Of a stretch of DNA of 64,000 bases, positions 61,890-64,000 are shown piece after piece; position 1 is the stretch's first letter, and each line of letters opens with the position of its first letter. The position numbers were made by a program, and so were the translations under genes. The stretch lies in contig NZ_CP100351.1 in assembly GCF_024204645.1 (NCBI RefSeq), forward strand, positions 1,550,001-1,614,000, given 5' to 3'. Source of the DNA: Desulfomicrobium sp. ZS1. GTDB taxonomy: Bacteria; Desulfobacterota; Desulfovibrionia; Desulfovibrionales; Desulfomicrobiaceae. Below the pieces are notes generated by a model that worked only from the letters and a program-made list of their open reading frames with translations, was not told the origin of the DNA and did not search any database.

Positions 61890-63062
61890 TTATTCGGGCA
61901 GCAGTTCCATGGCTCCGGTCTTGCCATCGTCGGCGATCTTGATCTGGGAGACATAGAAGGTCTTCTGGGTGATCTCGCCGTCGGCGTCGAGGACGATCTC
62001 GCCCAGCGGCGTTTCGTAGGTGCTGGAGATGATGGCCGCATTGAGCGCGGTGCGCAGTTCAGCAGTGTCCATCTCGGCGACCTTCTTGCCGGAGTTCTTC
62101 TCGACCTCGCTCAAGGCGTCCACGACAACCTTCACGCTGGTATAGGCCTGGGCCGAGAACTGGGCCGGGTCCTTTTTGAACATTTCCTTGAACACGGGAA
62201 CAAAGGCGTTGTTCTCGGCGTTGTCGGCCTTGGGGCTGTAAGCCTGGGCCACGATGACGCCGGTGCATTCCTTGCCGCAGACCGGGTACATGTTCGGGGA
62301 GTTGAAACCGTTGCCGCCGACGATGAGGCCCTCGTAGCCGAACTGGCGCAACTGCTTGACCATGTTGCCGCCGTCGGCCGCCAGGCAGCTCATGACCACC
62401 ATGTCCACGTTCGCGCCGAGGATGGCCGTGACCTGGGTGGTGAAATCGGTGTCCTTGACGCTGGTCTTTTGCACCATGGCGATATTGAGGCCCTGGTCCT
62501 TGATGGCTTCCTGGAAAATGCCGGTCTCGGAGACGTTGAAGGCGTCATCCTGGGCATAGACCACGGCCACGTTCTTGACATTAGGGTTGATGGCCAGCGC
62601 CCGCTTCAAGGCGTTGGGGGCGACCAGGGTCATGGGGGCGGAGATGCGGGACACGTATTCGCCGATCTGGGCCACGCCCTTGGCCGTGTTGGACGGGCCG
62701 ACCACCGGGACTTTGGCCTGGTTGGCGATGGGGTTGGCGGCGAAAGCCTGCTGGGACAGGGTGGGCCCGATGATGGCCACGACCTTGTCGCGGGAGATCA
62801 GGTTCTGAAAGGCGTTGATGGCTCCGGCCTCGTCACCGCCGGTATCCTGGAAAACGAGCTTGATGGGCGTGCCGTTCACGCCGCCCTTCTCGTTGATCAT
62901 CTTTTCCGCCACCTTGGCGCCGTTGACCTGCTCTTCGCCGAACAGGGCCACGTTGGTGGTCTGCCCTACGGCGATACCTACAGGAATGGGGCTGCCGACC
63001 GGTTCGGCAAAGGCGGTCTGGGCAAAAAACAGGCTTGCTGCCAGCACTACGAATATGCGCAT
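61890..63062 (-). CDS. livK: branched-chain amino-acid binding protein (LivK-type)
   Basis: This 390-residue periplasmic binding protein has a signal peptide (MRIFVVLAASLFFAQTAFA, cleavage at residue 19). The type I periplasmic fold shows in GEEQVNGAKVAEKMINEKGG, VVAIIGPTLSQQAFAANPIA and QAYTSVKVVVDALSEVEK. It should deliver leucine, isoleucine, valine or a related substrate to LivHM; exact specificity cannot be read. The ATG has a GGAGG site 5 bases upstream. It is the first gene of the operon, and the promoter should lie in 63,063-63,236. Confidence 0.93.
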   Translation of the reverse strand: MRIFVVLAASLFFAQTAFAEPVGSPIPVGIAVGQTTNVALFGEEQVNGAKVAEKMINEKGGVNGTPIKLVFQDTGGDEAGAINAFQNLISRDKVVAIIGPTLSQQAFAANPIANQAKVPVVGPSNTAKGVAQIGEYVSRISAPMTLVAPNALKRALAINPNVKNVAVVYAQDDAFNVSETGIFQEAIKDQGLNIAMVQKTSVKDTDFTTQVTAILGANVDMVVMSCLAADGGNMVKQLRQFGYEGLIVGGNGFNSPNMYPVCGKECTGVIVAQAYSPKADNAENNAFVPVFKEMFKKDPAQFSAQAYTSVKVVVDALSEVEKNSGKKVAEMDTAELRTALNAAIISSTYETPLGEIVLDADGEITQKTFYVSQIKIADDGKTGAMELLPE

Positions 63063-63236
63063 GAAATCCTCCGTAAGAATGCGATTTGCAAAGAGAAAAA
63101 ACTATGCAATCGATAAAAGATTGATTGACCTATCAAGGACGGTCAGAGGGTGCAAGCTGAAAATATGCGGTAAAAGGGTACGTATGAAAAAAAGGTTGCC
63201 AAATCGGCCAGATGAACTTTCGCATCGCGCAAAGCG

Positions 63237-64000
63237 TCAGCGAGGCGGCACCGTGAACCACTCCCCCACTTTCGGCAGCAGGAACAACGATTCGTCGATC
63301 CCCCTGGACTGCAAGGCCTGCGACAACTCCCGGCGCGGAGCCGCATAGGCTTCGTCGGCCATGGGAAAAACCTCGTGCTGAGTGCCCATGGCATTCCCCA
63401 GCCCCAGATCCAGGAAGGTCTGAACCGCCTCGGCGGGATTCATATGGGCGTAGCTCATGAACCACTGCGGCTCGTATGCCCCGACCGGCAGCAAACTCAA
63501 GCGCGGCGGGCCATACTTTGCCACAAAATCCTTTGACAGATGCCGTGCGTACCCAGCATCGGCCAGAAAATAGATGGCCCCGCCCGGCGCATCGATGACA
63601 AAAGCCCCCCACAAGGCTTTGAGCCGATCAAAAAGGCCCCGGGCCGACCAATGCTGCATGGGTTCGAGCACAAGCCGCACCTGCTCGTTGAAGATAAAGC
63701 TCTGTCCCCAATCCAAGGTCCGAAGGCGCATATCCGGAACGGCCGACCTGATTGTAGCATCATTGCCCAGAGGTGTCAGGACCAGTGGATTGAAGGCCTG
63801 ATGCAGACGCGCAAGCGTCGGCAGGTCCAAATGATCGTAATGGTTGTGGCTGACCAGTACCAGGTCGATGGGCGGCAGGTCTTCAAATCTCACTCCGGGC
63901 GCGGCCACCCGCTTAGGGCCCGCAAAACTGAACGGGCTGGCCCGCTCGGACCAGATCGGGTCGGTCAGGATATTCAACCCTTGGGTCTGCAGCAGCACCG
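63237..64000 (-). CDS. metallo-beta-lactamase-fold hydrolase (NAPE-PLD/UlaG-like), N-terminus outside the window
   Basis: The frame is open to the right edge, so the gene's start is missing; 253 or more residues are visible. The zinc motif SHNHYDHLD (HxHxDH), the preceding GLNILTDPIWSERASPFSF and the later FLADAGYARH and MNPAEAVQTFLDLGLG match the MBL-fold group that includes NAPE-hydrolysing phospholipase D-like proteins. The bacterial substrate is unknown. The C-terminus is complete. It faces the same way as livKHMGF with 174 bases between. Confidence 0.88.
   Translation of the reverse strand, partial: VLLQTQGLNILTDPIWSERASPFSFAGPKRVAAPGVRFEDLPPIDLVLVSHNHYDHLDLPTLARLHQAFNPLVLTPLGNDATIRSAVPDMRLRTLDWGQSFIFNEQVRLVLEPMQHWSARGLFDRLKALWGAFVIDAPGGAIYFLADAGYARHLSKDFVAKYGPPRLSLLPVGAYEPQWFMSYAHMNPAEAVQTFLDLGLGNAMGTQHEVFPMADEAYAAPRRELSQALQSRGIDESLFLLPKVGEWFTVPPR

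Noticed and set aside
60873-63116. 747-codon plus-strand frame opposite livH and livK
   Set aside because: Mirror-frame artefact of GC-rich third positions; the minus strand encodes clear transporter proteins.

Overview
The window reads as chromosomal DNA of a Gram-negative, σ54-using anaerobe, most likely a sulfate-reducing member of the Desulfovibrionales (Desulfomicrobium or a relative). This is inferred from GC-rich coding sequence, a lutABC lactate-oxidation operon, a branched-chain amino-acid ABC operon, a σ54-driven psp operon, a DUF3467 protein and an ectoine-type aspartokinase. No 16S gene or other decisive marker is present.

Layout. 0.2-1.6 kb: aspartokinase ending in a perfect 26-bp hairpin. 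1.7-4.1 kb: AT-rich DNA with hairpins, a secreted TPR protein, one small protein and a repeat-like non-coding stretch. 4.1-37.6 kb: one minus-strand block of seven genes. In transcription order these are a TolC-type outer-membrane channel, a 24.7-kb gene for an ~8,230-residue LEPR-XLL/DUF4347/RTX surface protein, a DUF3467 protein, a GAF-HlyD fusion, a PqqD-like/M50 peptidase/HlyD fusion, a shortened SecA-like ATPase and a small HlyD-like adaptor. 37.6-38.2 kb: very AT-rich DNA that probably holds the block's promoter. 38.2-43.0 kb: a decayed genomic island with an AbiE toxin-antitoxin pair (toxin frameshifted), an IS66 remnant, a Fic enzyme and a BREX pglX stub. It ends at a tRNA-Arg(CCG) gene whose 3' half is duplicated 2.1 kb away. 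43.0-49.4 kb: housekeeping genes (ubiX, M50 protease, trpS, an anchored coiled-coil protein, M3 oligopeptidase, rbgA/ylqF). 49.4-52.2 kb: pspF divergent from pspABC, with a recognisable σ54 promoter, followed by a repeat element. 52.2-55.3 kb: an APH-kinase fusion, an acyl-CoA thioesterase and a lipoprotein. 55.4-58.3 kb: lutABC. 58.5-63.1 kb: livKHMGF. 63.2-64.0 kb: a metallo-beta-lactamase-fold enzyme cut by the window edge.

The most interesting part is the 33-kb minus-strand block. It looks like a dedicated export machine for one giant surface protein. It has the outer-membrane channel and three HlyD-like adaptors of a type I system but no HlyB-type ABC transporter. A SecA-like motor lacking its C-terminal third, and a membrane-embedded M50 peptidase fused to an adaptor, stand where the transporter would be. 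The substrate carries an N-terminal LEPR-XLL motif and a His/Cys caspase-like domain, which suggests export coupled to proteolytic processing. This is inference from gene content and neighbourhood; no database could be searched here.
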